A stretch of DNA of 64,000 nt from Mesorhizobium sp. M1D.F.Ca.ET.043.01.1.1 (GTDB lineage Bacteria; Pseudomonadota; Alphaproteobacteria; Rhizobiales; Rhizobiaceae). Of the stretch, positions 17,908 to 27,209 are shown one piece after another. The notes beneath the pieces were generated by a model that saw nothing but the letters and a program-made list of their open reading frames with translations, had not been told where the DNA came from and ran no database searches. The stretch is from contig NZ_CP034444.1 of NCBI RefSeq assembly GCF_003952385.1, positions 2,976,001 to 3,040,000 on the forward strand, in the 5' to 3' direction. Numbering within the stretch: the first letter of the stretch is position 1; every line of letters starts with the position of its first letter. A program made the translations under genes and the position numbers.

Positions 17908-19905
17908 ATGTGCCCTGCCATGAAAATCGTCACCGAATTCCCCCGCAAAGTAGTCGAATTTCCGGTAATCGGCATCGTCATGCCTGACGGCTGCCGGCTG
18001 TCGGCGCGCATCTGGATGCCGGAAGACGCGACTGACGATCCGGTGCCGGCGATCCTCGAGCACCTGCCCTACCGCAAGCGCGACGGCACCATCTTCCGCG
18101 ATCAGCTGACGCATCCCTATTTCGCCGGCCACGGCTATGCCTCGATCCGCGTCGACATGCGCGGCAACGGCGATTCCGAAGGGCTGATGGACGACGAATA
18201 TTCGGAGCAGGAACTGCAGGATGCCTGCGACGTCATCGCCTGGGCGGCCAGCCAGCCCTGGTGCAACGGCAATGTCGGTATGATGGGCATTTCCTGGGGC
18301 GGCTTCAACTGCCTGCAGGTGGCGGCCAAGCAGCCGCCGGCGCTGAAGGCGGTGATCAGCCTGTGTTCGACCGTCGACCGCTATGCCGACGACATCCACT
18401 ACAAGGGCGGCTGCCTGCTCCTGGAAAATTTCGGCTGGGCCTCGACGATGCTCTCCTATTCGTCGCGGCCGCCGGATCCGCTCTTCGTAGGCAACGACAG
18501 GTGGCGCGACCTTTGGCTGACCCGGCTGGAGAACCAGCCTTTTCTCGCGCCGCTGTGGCTCGGCCATCAGCACCGCGACGCCTATTGGAAGCGCGGCTCG
18601 ATCTGCGAGGATTTTTCCGCTGTTCAGGCGGCGGTGCTATCGATCGGCGGCTGGCATGACGGCTACCGCAATACGATCTCCAACCTTGTCACCAACATCC
18701 AGTCGCCGGTCAAGGGTATCGTCGGCCCATGGATCCACAAATACCCCCACTACGCGGCACCCAATCCAGCCATCGGCTTCCTGCAGGAGGCGCTGCGCTG
18801 GTGGGACCGCTGGCTGAAAGGCGCTGAGACCGGCGTCGAGGCCGACCCAGCCTATCGCGCCTATGTGATGGACAGCGTGCGCCCTGCGCGCTGGCATCCC
18901 GAGCGGCCGGGTCGCTGGATCGCGGAACAGGACTGGCCGTCGCCTAACATCAAGATACAAACGATCGAACTGATCCCCGAAGGCAAGGAACCCGCCATCG
19001 TAGCCTCGCCGCAAAGCTGCGGCCTCGCCGGCGGCGAGTATTTTCCCTTCACCTTCGGTCCGGAACTGCCAGGTGACCAGCGCCCCGACGACGCCCTGTC
19101 GGTGTGCTTCGACCAGCCGCCGCTCGGCGAGGCGATCGACATCGTCGGCGCGCCGGAGGTTCTGGTCCGGGTCGCCTCCGATCTCCGGCAAGCGAACATC
19201 GTGGTGCGGCTGTGCGACGTCCACCCGGACGGCGCCTCGGAACTGATCTCCTACGGCGTGCTCAACCTGACGCATCGCAATTCGCATGAGTTCCCTGAGG
19301 CGCTGGTGCCGGGAGAGAGCGTTTCGGCGCGGGTCGTGCTCGACCAATGCGCCTACCGGGTGCCATCAGGACACCGGCTGCGGATTGCCGTGTCCAGCGC
19401 TTACTGGCCGATGATCTGGCCGTCGCCGGAGCCGGTCCAGTTGGACCTGTCGGCCGCGACGCTGATGCTGCCGCTGCGCCCGGCGGCAACAGGCGACGAG
19501 GCCACCTTCCCTTTGCCGGAGGCCGCCTCGCCCTGGGCGACGAAGGTTGTCCGTGCCGCCAATTCCGAACGCCATGTCGACCGCAACGAAAAGACCGGCT
19601 TGGTCACGCTTTCCGTAACGGACGATTTCGGCGAGGCGCGCGACCTCGAGCATGACCTCGTCCATGGCAGCATCGTCCGCGAGATCTGGGCGATCCATCC
19701 GGACGACCCGCAATCGGCGACGGGCAGCACGCACTGGACGCAGACATTGTCGCGGAATGGATGGTCGGTGCGGACCGAAACCTTCGCCAACATGCGCTCA
19801 GACGCACAAAACTTCGTCCTCAGCGCCAGAATCGAGGCCTATGAGGGGGAGAAACTGGTGTTTGAGCGCGATTTCAAGCAGGCGATTCCGCGCGCCCTCG
19901 TGTGA
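17908..19905 (+). CDS. CocE/NonD-family alpha/beta hydrolase
   Basis: A 665-residue serine hydrolase of the CocE/NonD (X-Pro dipeptidyl-peptidase S15) family. The N-terminal catalytic domain has the oxyanion region LEHLPYRKRDGT, RVDMRGNGDSEG with the family R-G-x-G-x-S-x-G, and the nucleophile elbow GISWGGFN. A C-terminal jelly-roll domain begins near residue 380. CocE relatives hydrolyse esters, amides or N-acyl peptides. No signal peptide is evident. ATG 17920 is an alternative start. It precedes a peptide-type ABC transporter in the same direction, so a peptide or amide imported by it may be the substrate; that is inference. Confidence 0.87.
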   Translation: MCPAMKIVTEFPRKVVEFPVIGIVMPDGCRLSARIWMPEDATDDPVPAILEHLPYRKRDGTIFRDQLTHPYFAGHGYASIRVDMRGNGDSEGLMDDEYSEQELQDACDVIAWAASQPWCNGNVGMMGISWGGFNCLQVAAKQPPALKAVISLCSTVDRYADDIHYKGGCLLLENFGWASTMLSYSSRPPDPLFVGNDRWRDLWLTRLENQPFLAPLWLGHQHRDAYWKRGSICEDFSAVQAAVLSIGGWHDGYRNTISNLVTNIQSPVKGIVGPWIHKYPHYAAPNPAIGFLQEALRWWDRWLKGAETGVEADPAYRAYVMDSVRPARWHPERPGRWIAEQDWPSPNIKIQTIELIPEGKEPAIVASPQSCGLAGGEYFPFTFGPELPGDQRPDDALSVCFDQPPLGEAIDIVGAPEVLVRVASDLRQANIVVRLCDVHPDGASELISYGVLNLTHRNSHEFPEALVPGESVSARVVLDQCAYRVPSGHRLRIAVSSAYWPMIWPSPEPVQLDLSAATLMLPLRPAATGDEATFPLPEAASPWATKVVRAANSERHVDRNEKTGLVTLSVTDDFGEARDLEHDLVHGSIVREIWAIHPDDPQSATGSTHWTQTLSRNGWSVRTETFANMRSDAQNFVLSARIEAYEGEKLVFERDFKQAIPRALV

Positions 19906-19982
19906 GCGCTGGCAGGATTGGTCCAATTGCGACGCGTCATTTACGCCACGGCATGTCGCATTCGGTCTTGCTTGTCGCTTTC

Positions 19983-20028
19983 CCTTACGGTCATTATCCT
20001 CCTCAAGAAACGAGAAACGACCGTAAGG
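19983..20028. promoter_or_regulatory. Inverted repeat upstream of the peptide-transport operon
   Basis: CCTTACGGTC at 19983-19992 and its exact complement GACCGTAAGG at 20019-20028 flank a 26-base spacer, ending 28 bases before the binding-protein start at 20057. It could be a regulator site or a leader hairpin; neither can be settled from sequence. Confidence 0.5.
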
Positions 20029-20056
20029 TCGAACCATCAGAGTGAGGAACCCTACA

Positions 20057-21643
20057 ATGTCTAACGAACTGGACTATCTCAGCCGCCGTGTCGCCGCCGG
20101 CAAGCTCAGCCGCCGCGATTTTCTCGGCCGCGCCGCCGCGCTCGGCATCTCCGCTCCCTTCGCCAATTCGCTGCTTTCCAGCGCAGCCCGCGCCGCCGGC
20201 CCGGTCAAGGGCGGCACGCTGAAGGCCGGCCTGGTCGGCGGTGAATCCACCAACAGCCTCGATCCGGCGCTGATGATGACGCAGGTGCCGTTCGCCTTCG
20301 GCAAATGCTGGGGCGAAATGATCGTCGAGCTCTCCCCCGACGGCAAGCTCGAGAACCGCATCGCCGAGGAGATCGGCGCTTCGGATGATGCGAAGACCTG
20401 GACGCTGAAGATCCGCGACGGCATCGAATTCCACAACGGCAAGACGGTGACCGCCGAGGACGTCGCCGCCACGCTGGAGCGCCATTCGGACGAAAAGTCG
20501 AAGTCCGGCGCGCTGGGCTACATGAAGGGCATCGACACCATCAAGGCCAGCGGCAAGGAAGTCGTGCTGACGCTGAAGGAGCCGAATGCCGACCTTCCCT
20601 ACCTGCTCAGCGACTATCACCTGATCGTCCAGCCGAACGGCGGCAAGGACAAGCCCGACGCCGGCATCAGCGCCGGTCCGTACAAGGTCAAGGTCAACGA
20701 GCCCGGCGTGCGCCATGTCGGCGAGCGCTTCGCCAATTACTGGCAAGGCGACAAGATGGGCCATGCCGACCAGGTCGAAGTCGTCGTCATCAACGACGCG
20801 ACGGCGCGCACGGCGGCCCTGCAGGGCGGCCAGGTCAACATGATCAACCGCGTCGAGCCGAAGATCGTCGACCTGATCAAGCGCGTGCCGGGCGTCACCA
20901 TCCGCAACCACTCCGGTCCCGGCCACTACGTGTTCATCATGCATTGCAACACGGCGCCGTTCGACAACAACGACCTCAGGATGGCGCTCAAGCTGGCGAT
21001 CAACCGCGAGGAGATGCTGAACAAGGTGCTGCGCGGCTACGGCTCGCTCGGCAACGACTTCCCGATCAATGCGTCCTACCCGCTGTTCACCGAGATCGAG
21101 CAGCGCAAATACGATCCCGACAAGGCCAAGTTCCACTACAAGAAGTCGGGCCATGACGGCTCGATCCTGCTCAGAACCTCCGATGTCGCCTTCCCCGGCG
21201 CCGTCGATGCCGCGCAGCTCTATCAGCAGAGCGCGGCCAAGGCCGGCATCAAGCTGGAGATCAAGCGCGAGCCGGGCGACGGCTACTGGAACGAGGTCTG
21301 GAACAAGCAGCCCTTCTGCGCCTCCTACTGGGGCGGCCGCTCGACCCAGGACCAGATGTACTCGACCGCCTACCTGTCGTCGGCCGACTGGAACGACACG
21401 CGTTTCAAGCGCCCGGACTTCGACAAGATGGTGCTTGCCGCGCGCGCCGAGCTCGACGAGGCCAAGCGTAAGCAGATGTACCACGACATGGCCGTCATGG
21501 TGCGCGACGAGGGCGGCCTGATCCTGCCGATGTTCAATCAGTTCATCGACGCCACCGGCGCCAAGGTCGCAGGCTGGGTGGACGATCCGCATCAGGAGCT
21601 TTGCAACGGCTACGCGCTGGCGAAGTGCTGGCTCGAAGCCTGA
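20057..21643 (+). CDS. Peptide-type ABC transporter substrate-binding protein
   Basis: A 528-residue binding protein of the DppA/OppA (SBP family 5) class. It has a twin-arginine signal, LSRRDFLGRAAALG at about residues 17-30, followed by an alanine-rich region and an ARAAG cleavage site, so it is probably exported folded by Tat. The mature protein begins GPVKGGTLKAG and shows SLDPALMM and EFHNGKTVTAEDV, typical of the family. ATG 20057 is preceded by GAGGAA at seven bases, preferred over the GTG at 20042. It heads an operon with two permeases and a fused ATPase. Confidence 0.93.
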   Translation: MSNELDYLSRRVAAGKLSRRDFLGRAAALGISAPFANSLLSSAARAAGPVKGGTLKAGLVGGESTNSLDPALMMTQVPFAFGKCWGEMIVELSPDGKLENRIAEEIGASDDAKTWTLKIRDGIEFHNGKTVTAEDVAATLERHSDEKSKSGALGYMKGIDTIKASGKEVVLTLKEPNADLPYLLSDYHLIVQPNGGKDKPDAGISAGPYKVKVNEPGVRHVGERFANYWQGDKMGHADQVEVVVINDATARTAALQGGQVNMINRVEPKIVDLIKRVPGVTIRNHSGPGHYVFIMHCNTAPFDNNDLRMALKLAINREEMLNKVLRGYGSLGNDFPINASYPLFTEIEQRKYDPDKAKFHYKKSGHDGSILLRTSDVAFPGAVDAAQLYQQSAAKAGIKLEIKREPGDGYWNEVWNKQPFCASYWGGRSTQDQMYSTAYLSSADWNDTRFKRPDFDKMVLAARAELDEAKRKQMYHDMAVMVRDEGGLILPMFNQFIDATGAKVAGWVDDPHQELCNGYALAKCWLEA

Positions 21644-21659
21644 GCACGGCCTTGCGGAG

Positions 21660-22619
21660 ATGTCCTCACCCATCGTGAAACTGATGGCCCAGCGCATTGC
21701 GCTGGGCATCCTCCTTCTACTGGCCGTTTCGGTCCTGATCTTCGCCGGCACCCAGATCCTGCCCGGCGACGTCGCGCAAGCCATACTCGGACAATCGGCG
21801 ACGCCGGAGTCGCTCGCCAATCTGCGCGAGCAGCTCGGGCTCAACCAGCCTGCCTATATCCGCTACTTCCACTGGCTGGGCGGCGTGCTCACCGGCGACC
21901 TCGGCACCGCCATGTCGAGCGGGCAGGACATCGCGACATCGATCAAGGATCGGCTTTGGAACACGCTGTTTCTGGCCTTCTGGGCGGCAATCGTCGCCAT
22001 TCCGCTGGCGATCACGCTCGGCCTCATCGCCGTGCGCTACCGCAATGGCTGGATCGACAAGCTGATCTCCGGCCTGGCGCTGGCCTCGACCTCGTTCCCG
22101 GAGTTCTTCATCGGCTACCTGCTGGTCTTCTACTTCGCGGTTCAGCATCAATGGTTTCCCGCCATCTCCACCGTCTATGAAGGGATGCCCCCCGGGGAAC
22201 GCATACAGGCGATCGCCCTGCCGGCGGCGGCCCTGACCCTGGTGGTGCTCGCCCACATGATGCGCATGACGCGCGCGGCGATCCTCAACGTCATGCAGTC
22301 GGCCTATGTCGAGACGGCCGAGCTCAAGGGCCTTTCCGCCTTTGCCGTCATCCGCAAGCATGCTTTCCCGAATGCGATCGCGCCTATCATCAACGTCGTC
22401 ATGCTCAACCTTGCCTATCTGGTGGTGGGCGTCGTCGTGGTCGAGGTGATCTTCGTCTATCCCGGCATGGGCCAGTATCTCGTCGACCACGTCACCAAGC
22501 GCGACGTTCCCGTCGTGCAGGCGGTCGGCCTGATCTTCGCCGCCGTCTATATCAGCCTCAACATCATCGCGGACATTGCGGCGATCGTCGCCAATCCGCG
22601 GCTCAGGCATCCTAAGTGA
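21660..22619 (+). CDS. Peptide-type ABC transporter permease, DppB-like
   Basis: A 319-residue inner-membrane permease of the DppB/OppB class with about six transmembrane helices. The N-terminus has the family stretch ILPGDVAQAILGQSATPE (L-P-G-D) and LREQLGLNQP. The EAA loop that contacts the ATPase is ETAELKGLSAFAVIRKHAFPNAI. It starts 16 bases after the binding-protein stop and ends 4 bases into a possible GTG start of the next permease. Confidence 0.93.
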   Translation: MSSPIVKLMAQRIALGILLLLAVSVLIFAGTQILPGDVAQAILGQSATPESLANLREQLGLNQPAYIRYFHWLGGVLTGDLGTAMSSGQDIATSIKDRLWNTLFLAFWAAIVAIPLAITLGLIAVRYRNGWIDKLISGLALASTSFPEFFIGYLLVFYFAVQHQWFPAISTVYEGMPPGERIQAIALPAAALTLVVLAHMMRMTRAAILNVMQSAYVETAELKGLSAFAVIRKHAFPNAIAPIINVVMLNLAYLVVGVVVVEVIFVYPGMGQYLVDHVTKRDVPVVQAVGLIFAAVYISLNIIADIAAIVANPRLRHPK

Positions 22620-22630
22620 GCGGAGCGGAA

Positions 22631-23458
22631 ATGCTGGATATCAGACGCATTCCCATCCCCGCACTGATCGGCCTGGTGCTGACCACCCTGTTCGTGGTGG
22701 CGGCGCTCTTCGCACCATGGATCGCGCCGCACGGCAATGCCGAGATCGTCAGCGATACCCCTTGGGAACCGATGTCGGCTGCGCATTGGCTGGGCACCGA
22801 CAATCTCGGGCGCGACCTGCTCTCGCGCATGATCTACGGCGCCCGCATCACGCTGTTCATCGCCGTGCTGGCCACGGCGCTGTCCTTCTCGCTCGGCGCC
22901 ATCCTGGGCTTCTCGGCCGCGGTGTTCGGCGGCTGGTACGACACAATCCTGTCGCGCCTCGTCGACCTCCTGATGTCGATACCGACGCTGATCATGGCCC
23001 TCGTCGTGCTCTCGGTGCTGCCTTCCAACCTGGTGACGCTGATCCTGGTGATGGGCATCCTCGATTCGACCCGCGTCTATCGCCTGTCGCGCGCGGTCGC
23101 CGTCGACATCAACGTCATGGACTATGTCGAGGCGGCGAAACTGCGTGGCGAGGGCAGCGGCTGGATCATCTTCCGCGAGATCCTGCCCAATGCGCTGTCG
23201 CCGCTGGTCTCGGAACTCGGCCTGCGCTTCATCTATGCCGTGCTGTTCCTGTCGACGCTGTCCTTCCTCGGTCTCGGCGTGCAGCCGCCGGATGCCGACT
23301 GGGGCGGCATGGTGAAGGAGAACAAGGACGGCATCGTCTTTGGCATCGGGGCCGCGCTCATCCCGGCGGCGGCGATCGCGGCACTGGCGATCTCGGTCAA
23401 CCTCGTCGCCGACTGGGTGCTCAACCGCACGACGAGCCTGAAGGGAGGACGCGGCTGA
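22631..23458 (+). CDS. Peptide-type ABC transporter permease, DppC-like
   Basis: About 275 residues of the DppC/OppC class. It has WLGTDNLGRDLLSRMIYGAR near the N-terminus and an EAA loop YVEAAKLRGEGSGWIIFREI. I prefer ATG 22631 because GGAG lies five bases upstream; a GTG at 22616 that overlaps the preceding stop would add five residues. It pairs with the DppB-like subunit. Its stop shares one base with the start of the ATPase gene (TGATG). Confidence 0.92.
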   Translation: MLDIRRIPIPALIGLVLTTLFVVAALFAPWIAPHGNAEIVSDTPWEPMSAAHWLGTDNLGRDLLSRMIYGARITLFIAVLATALSFSLGAILGFSAAVFGGWYDTILSRLVDLLMSIPTLIMALVVLSVLPSNLVTLILVMGILDSTRVYRLSRAVAVDINVMDYVEAAKLRGEGSGWIIFREILPNALSPLVSELGLRFIYAVLFLSTLSFLGLGVQPPDADWGGMVKENKDGIVFGIGAALIPAAAIAALAISVNLVADWVLNRTTSLKGGRG

Positions 23459-25113
23459 TGGCTGACAGCAAAGCGAAATCCGGACTGCTTCTCGACATCC
23501 GCAATCTGCGCATCGAAGCGACGGTCTATCCGCCCGGCGAAGCGCCGAAGACGATCACGCTTGTGCACGACGTGTCGCTGACCCTGGAAAAGGGCAGGGT
23601 GCTCGGGCTGATCGGCGAATCGGGCGCCGGCAAGTCGACGATCGGGCTGTCGTCCATGGGCTACGGCCGCGGCGGCGTGCGCATCACCGGCGGCGAGGTC
23701 ATCCTCAACGGCCGCGACATCCTGAAAGGCGGCAAGGAAGGTTTTCGCAAATTGCGCGGCCGCGAGGTCTGCTATGTCGCGCAGTCGGCGGCGGCGGCCT
23801 TCAATCCGGCGCACCGGCTGATGGACCAGGTGGTGGAAGCTTCGCTCCTGCATGGCACCGCCACCCGGGCCGAGGCCGAGAAACGCGCCGTAGCGTTGTT
23901 CAAGAAGCTCAGCCTGCCCAACCCCGAAACCATCGGCGAGCGTTTCCCGCACCAGGTCTCCGGCGGCCAGCTGCAGCGCGTGATGACGGCGATGGCGCTG
24001 TGCTCGGAGCCGGATCTGATCGTCTTCGACGAGCCGACCACCGCTCTCGACGTGACGACGCAGATCGACGTGCTGGCGGCGATCAAGGACGCCATCCGCG
24101 ACACGCATGTGGCGGCTCTATACATCACCCACGACCTCGCCGTCGTGGCGCAGGTGTCGGACGAGATCATGGTGCTGCGCCACGGCCGCTTGGTCGAATG
24201 GGGCGGCACCCGCCAGATCATCAAGGAGCCACGCCAGGAATACACCAACGCGCTGGTCTCGGTGCATGAGATCGAGCACAAGGAGCAGCAGCCCGGCACG
24301 ACGCCGATGCTGTCGGTGAAGAACGTGACGGCCGCCTATGGCGGCGGCCACGTCAAGGTGCTGAAGAACGTCTCGGTCGACATCCATCCTGGCCAGACGC
24401 TTGCCGTCGTCGGCGAGAGCGGCTCCGGCAAGTCGACGCTGGCGCGCGCCATCACCGGACTGTTGCCGCCGGAGCAGGGAAGCGTCGTCTTCGACGGCCG
24501 CACGCTCGGCAACAGGCTTTCCGACCGGCCGAAGGAGGACCTGCGCCAGCTGCAGATGATCTACCAGATGGCGGATGTGGCGATGAACCCGCGCCAGACG
24601 GTGGGCACCATCATTGGCAGGCCGCTGGAGTTCTATTTCGGCATGAGGGGCCGCGAGCGCGACAAGCGCGTTGCAGAGCTGCTCGACGAGATCGAGATGG
24701 GCAAGGGCTTCATCGACCGCTATCCGGCCGAGCTTTCCGGCGGCCAGAAGCAGCGCGTGTGCATCGCCCGCTCGCTCGCCGCCAAGCCGAAGCTGATCAT
24801 CTGCGACGAGGTGACGTCGGCGCTCGACCCGCTGGTCGCCAACGGCATCCTCAAGCTGCTGCTCAACCTGCAGCAGGTCGAGAAGGTCGCGTATCTGTTC
24901 ATCACCCACGACCTCGCGACCGTGAAGTCGATCGCCGATTCGATCGCGGTGATGTATCGCGGCGAGGTTGTCCGCTACGGCGCCAAGAGCAAGGTGCTGA
25001 CGCCACCCTTCGACGCCTACACCGACCTTCTGTTGTCATCCGTGCCCGAAATGGAGATCGGCTGGTTGGAGAAGGCGATCGCAGGCCGGCGCATGGAGAG
25101 CGCCGGGAACTGA
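23458..25113 (+). CDS. Fused dual ATPase of peptide-type ABC transporter, DppDF-like
   Basis: A 551-residue protein joining two ATP-binding domains that are separate subunits in E. coli Dpp/Opp. Walker A motifs GESGAGKST (residues 53-61) and GESGSGKST (319-327), signatures VSGGQLQRV and LSGGQKQRV, and Walker B regions DLIVFDEPTT and LIICDEVTS are all intact. The ribosome site AAGGGAGGA lies inside the upstream permease gene. Such fused ATPases are common in rhizobia. Substrate is inferred from neighbours only. Confidence 0.93.
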   Translation: MADSKAKSGLLLDIRNLRIEATVYPPGEAPKTITLVHDVSLTLEKGRVLGLIGESGAGKSTIGLSSMGYGRGGVRITGGEVILNGRDILKGGKEGFRKLRGREVCYVAQSAAAAFNPAHRLMDQVVEASLLHGTATRAEAEKRAVALFKKLSLPNPETIGERFPHQVSGGQLQRVMTAMALCSEPDLIVFDEPTTALDVTTQIDVLAAIKDAIRDTHVAALYITHDLAVVAQVSDEIMVLRHGRLVEWGGTRQIIKEPRQEYTNALVSVHEIEHKEQQPGTTPMLSVKNVTAAYGGGHVKVLKNVSVDIHPGQTLAVVGESGSGKSTLARAITGLLPPEQGSVVFDGRTLGNRLSDRPKEDLRQLQMIYQMADVAMNPRQTVGTIIGRPLEFYFGMRGRERDKRVAELLDEIEMGKGFIDRYPAELSGGQKQRVCIARSLAAKPKLIICDEVTSALDPLVANGILKLLLNLQQVEKVAYLFITHDLATVKSIADSIAVMYRGEVVRYGAKSKVLTPPFDAYTDLLLSSVPEMEIGWLEKAIAGRRMESAGN

Positions 25114-25205
25114 GGCTGGCTTCCTCTTCCTGCAGCGTCCATGAGGCTGGCCGATTGGCCAAGCCTTCGATGCTGACCTCTCCCCAAGGACCGCATGGAG
25201 CCGCC

Positions 25206-26045
25206 GTGGCGCTCAGATCCAAACTGCTGCTCATCATCCTTGACGGCGTGCCCTACCGCAACTGGCGCCGGCTGATGGGCAATCTCGAAGGCTGGGCGCA
25301 GTCCGGCGAAGCGCAGGTGTGGAAGATGCGTTCCGTGCTGCCGTCGACCTCGGCCTGCTGCTACGCCTCGATCCACACCGGGGTCACGCCGCAGGTGCAC
25401 GGCATCCTGTCGAACGAGAACCGGTTCCGGGTCGAGCAGCCCGATATCTTCTCCGAGGTCAGCAAGGCCGGCGGCAAGACCGGCGCTGTGACCCACTCCT
25501 ACTGGTCGGAGTTCTTCCGCTCCCATCCGTTCGACCTGGTCGAGGACATGGAATTCGACGAGCCCGGCGGACCGATCACGCATGGCCGCTTCCACACCAT
25601 GACCGGTTACAATCTCAAGAACCAGATGACGCCGAGCGACGTCGACCTGTTCGCGACGCTGACGATGCTGACGCGGCGCCACGGCATCGACTACGGCATC
25701 CTGCACACCTGCACGCTGGACTCGATGGGCCATCGCTTCGGCCACGACTGTCACGAGATGGATCATGCCTGCTACGTGATGGACGGCATGCTCGCCGCCT
25801 TCCTGCCCGGCTGGCGCGAAGCCGGCTATGAAGTGATCGTCACCGCCGACCACGGCCAGACCGACCGCGGCCATCACGGCGGACACGACGACGAGATGCA
25901 GGATTTCGCGCTCTATTATTTCGGCCCGGCCAAAGGCCCCGAAGCCGACACGCTGCTCGACCAGCTGCAGCTCGCGCCGACGGTGCTGAGCCGGCTCGGT
26001 GTGGCGATACCCGAGACGATGAAGGCGACGGTGTTTTTGGAGTGA
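25206..26045 (+). CDS. Alkaline-phosphatase-superfamily phosphodiesterase/pyrophosphatase-like protein
   Basis: About 279 residues of the type I phosphodiesterase / nucleotide pyrophosphatase group. The first metal aspartate is in LLIILDGVPY, the nucleophile region in STSACCYASIHTG, DSMGHRFGHD follows, and the second metal site is TADHGQTDRGHHGGHDDE. I choose GTG 25206 because GGAG is five bases upstream; an in-frame ATG at 25170 exists. No signal peptide is seen. It follows the ATPase gene by 92 bases, so it may process whatever the transporter imports. Confidence 0.82.
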   Translation: MALRSKLLLIILDGVPYRNWRRLMGNLEGWAQSGEAQVWKMRSVLPSTSACCYASIHTGVTPQVHGILSNENRFRVEQPDIFSEVSKAGGKTGAVTHSYWSEFFRSHPFDLVEDMEFDEPGGPITHGRFHTMTGYNLKNQMTPSDVDLFATLTMLTRRHGIDYGILHTCTLDSMGHRFGHDCHEMDHACYVMDGMLAAFLPGWREAGYEVIVTADHGQTDRGHHGGHDDEMQDFALYYFGPAKGPEADTLLDQLQLAPTVLSRLGVAIPETMKATVFLE

Positions 26046-26069
26046 AGTGCCGTCCCCTTCTCCCCTTGT

Positions 26070-27209
26070 GGGCCTGTTGCGTAATTGGCTGGTTGTGATT
26101 CTCTGAGTTGGAACTCGGAGGGAATCGCGATGGCGGTGAAGCGGACGGGTCAGTTGAGCCTGGCGGAAGCATTTCTGGGCCAGAAGCTTGCTGGTGGATC
26201 CTCGCCGCTCGATCGGCTGTCCGGTCTGGTGAAGTGGTATCGCTTCGAGAAGCTGCTCAACCCGCTACGCGATGGCGGCCCGGGACGTGCGGCTTGGCCT
26301 CCGCTGGTTCTGTTCAAAGCACTGCTGCTGCAATCGCTCTATGGGCTATCGGATCGCGAACTCGAGGAAGCGCTGGGCGACCGGCTGTCGTTCCGGCGCT
26401 TTGTCGGGCTTGGCCTTGAGGAGAGCATTCCCGATCACTCAGTGCTGTCGCGCTTCCGCAACCTGCTTGTCGGCGAAGGGCTGATGGAAAGGCTGTTTGG
26501 CGAACTGGACCGGCAGTTGGAGAAGGTCGGCGTAATCCTGAAGCGCGGCACGATGCTGGATGCGACGCTGATCGATGCGGTCTCGGCGCCGCCGACAGCC
26601 GAGCGGCCCTCGAAGGATGCCGATGCCCGTCCCGTGCGGCGGGGCAAGGGCGGCTTTACCTTCGGCTACAAGGCCCATGTTGGGGTCGACGAGGGCTCTG
26701 GTCTGATCCGCACGGTGATCACCACGCCGGCCAACGTCAACGACACGGTAATGGCCGATCACTTGATCCGAGGCGACGAGAAGACGGTGTGGGCGGATGC
26801 CGCCTATGACACGCATGCCCGGCGTGCTCGGCTCAAGGCCGAGGGCAGGAAGCCGCGCATTGCCCGCCGCCCCAATAAGCACCATTCGCTGCCCGAGCGG
26901 CTCAAGCGCTACAATCGCCTGATCGCACGACGGCGGGCGGCGGTGGAGACGACCTTCGCCACGCTTAAGAACCGCATGAAACTGACCACAATCCGCTATG
27001 TCGGACTGGCCAAGGCCGCAGCCCAGGTGACACTTGCCGCGATCGCTTTCAACATGCGCCGATGGGCGGCAATCACAGGATAGGTGCGCCTAGCCTCCAG
27101 CCTAAGGCCGCCCGCCACCATCAAACTCCACCCCAAAAGCCAAAAATGAGCGAGACCTCACGGCCAAACCGCCTCGCGGGTCTGTCCGCGCTAACTGCGC
27201 AACAGGCCC
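26070..27209 (+). mobile_element. IS5-family insertion sequence
   Basis: A roughly 1.14-kb element ending in the inverted terminal repeat GGGCCTGTTGCG at 26070-26081 and its complement at 27198-27209. It holds one DDE transposase gene. About 115 bases lie between the transposase stop and the right end. The end sequence and length suit the IS427 or a related subgroup of IS5; the subgroup is my recollection, not computed. Confidence 0.85.
26130..27083 (+). CDS. IS5-family transposase
   Basis: About 317 residues of a DDE transposase. The N-terminal DUF772-type domain has LFKALLLQSLYGLSDRELEE and SFRRFVGL. Catalytic acids are visible in TMLDATLID (D), VWADAAYD (D) and AAVETTFATLKN (E). ATG 26130 is preceded by GGAGGGAATCGCG, a good ribosome site, so I reject the longer frame from 26085. 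The reading frame is intact, so the element may still be active. Confidence 0.93.
   Translation: MAVKRTGQLSLAEAFLGQKLAGGSSPLDRLSGLVKWYRFEKLLNPLRDGGPGRAAWPPLVLFKALLLQSLYGLSDRELEEALGDRLSFRRFVGLGLEESIPDHSVLSRFRNLLVGEGLMERLFGELDRQLEKVGVILKRGTMLDATLIDAVSAPPTAERPSKDADARPVRRGKGGFTFGYKAHVGVDEGSGLIRTVITTPANVNDTVMADHLIRGDEKTVWADAAYDTHARRARLKAEGRKPRIARRPNKHHSLPERLKRYNRLIARRRAAVETTFATLKNRMKLTTIRYVGLAKAAAQVTLAAIAFNMRRWAAITG

Noticed and set aside
20003..21844. A 613-codon minus-strand frame opposite the peptide-binding protein gene
   Set aside because: Antisense of a clear Tat-exported binding protein; no ribosome site or motifs.
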